From Oscillospiraceae bacterium (GTDB lineage Bacteria; Bacillota; Clostridia; Oscillospirales; Oscillospiraceae): a DNA stretch of 5,173 nt. A program made the position numbers and the translations under genes. Below, one piece after another: positions 4,901 through 5,173 of the stretch (positions are counted from its first letter, which is position 1; each line of letters begins with the position of its first letter). Below the pieces are notes generated by a model. It saw only the letters and a program-made list of their open reading frames with translations. It did not search any database and had not been told where the DNA came from. The stretch lies in assembly GCA_017378975.1 (NCBI GenBank), contig JAFNXT010000162.1, forward strand, positions 1 to 5,173. The letters run 5' to 3'.

Positions 4901-4939
4901 GATCCAAACTTAGCGATCGTTATAAGGGACGGTAAAGGT

Positions 4940-5173
4940 ATGAAAGCAGGAAAACAAACAGGTGACAGGCAAAGAATATCGCTCAAGGGTATTCAAAAAA
5001 TGTTCTTTCGGACTCAGCTTATTTTGATTATTTCATTGGCGCTGATTTTAGGTATTGCAGGAACGCTTATCAATATTCATTTTGAAAACCAAAAGCGTGA
5101 CCAAAATCTACAGAACGTAGCTGAGGCGATCGCACGATCACCGATACTGCCTACAGACATTGAAGATAAAGAG
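4940..5173 (+). CDS. Membrane sensor protein, probable histidine kinase N-terminus (partial)
   Basis: The first 78 codons are present and the gene continues past the right edge in frame. A basic, polar N-terminus (1-22) is followed by one membrane helix (about 24-46, FRTQLILIISLALILGIAGT) and then an outside segment starting INIHFENQKRDQNLQN. This order matches the sensor kinases of the DcuS/CitA type, whose extracytoplasmic PAS-like domain binds di- or tricarboxylates, and the segment just after the helix is typical of them. The kinase core is not in the window, so the histidine kinase call rests on the N-terminal pattern alone. The start is ATG 4940 with AAGGGACGG seven bases before it. It diverges from the PQ-loop operon, suggesting a solute-sensing system, but ligand and target are unknown. 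Confidence 0.7.
   Translation, partial: MKAGKQTGDRQRISLKGIQKMFFRTQLILIISLALILGIAGTLINIHFENQKRDQNLQNVAEAIARSPILPTDIEDKE

Noticed and set aside
4728..4907. 60-residue N-terminal extension of the PQ-loop protein
   Set aside because: It would read through the divergent promoter and palindromes. The peptide has low complexity and the family length is about 90 residues, beginning at the ATG with AAGGAG.

Overview
The window looks like chromosomal DNA of a gut-type Clostridia, probably Oscillospiraceae/Ruminococcaceae. The signs are strong AGGAGG-type ribosome binding sites, a folate ECF transporter behind a THF riboswitch, and GC-rich palindromic intergenic repeats of a kind I associate with that group. 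The lineage is inferred from family resemblance and was not searched.

Layout. Positions 1-302 hold a bidirectional terminator, two copies of a GC-rich palindromic repeat in opposite orientation, and a third perfect palindrome. From 303 to 1397 (minus) lies a FolT-like folate ECF substrate-binding component with an unusual C-terminal extension. Its leader (1398-1662) carries a recognisable promoter, a tetrahydrofolate riboswitch aptamer and an intrinsic terminator. Divergent from it, guaA (GMP synthase) occupies 1853-3364 (plus). Its ammonia-ligating half is largely family-like, but its glutaminase domain lacks the catalytic cysteine and several other conserved motifs are changed.

After guaA the sequence becomes visibly more AT-rich. 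Positions 3365-3849 contain two terminators, a short direct repeat and the 3' fragment of an unrecognised gene, which resembles the scar of an old insertion downstream of guaA. From 3850 to 4727 (minus) lies a tight two-gene operon: a SemiSWEET/PQ-loop three-helix membrane protein followed by a SGNH-fold protein without the SGNH catalytic residues. Divergent from that pair, behind a good sigma-A promoter with inverted repeats around it, the first 78 codons of a membrane sensor protein (probably a histidine kinase) run off the right edge.

How the parts connect. folT and guaA are divergent. Folate cofactors feed de novo purine synthesis and GTP is the precursor of folate, so the pairing makes metabolic sense, but only folT shows a clear folate-sensing control. 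The kinase facing the transporter-like operon suggests sensing of an external solute, but no substrate can be read from the sequence. The most notable observation is the GuaA variant with a glutaminase domain that appears dead.
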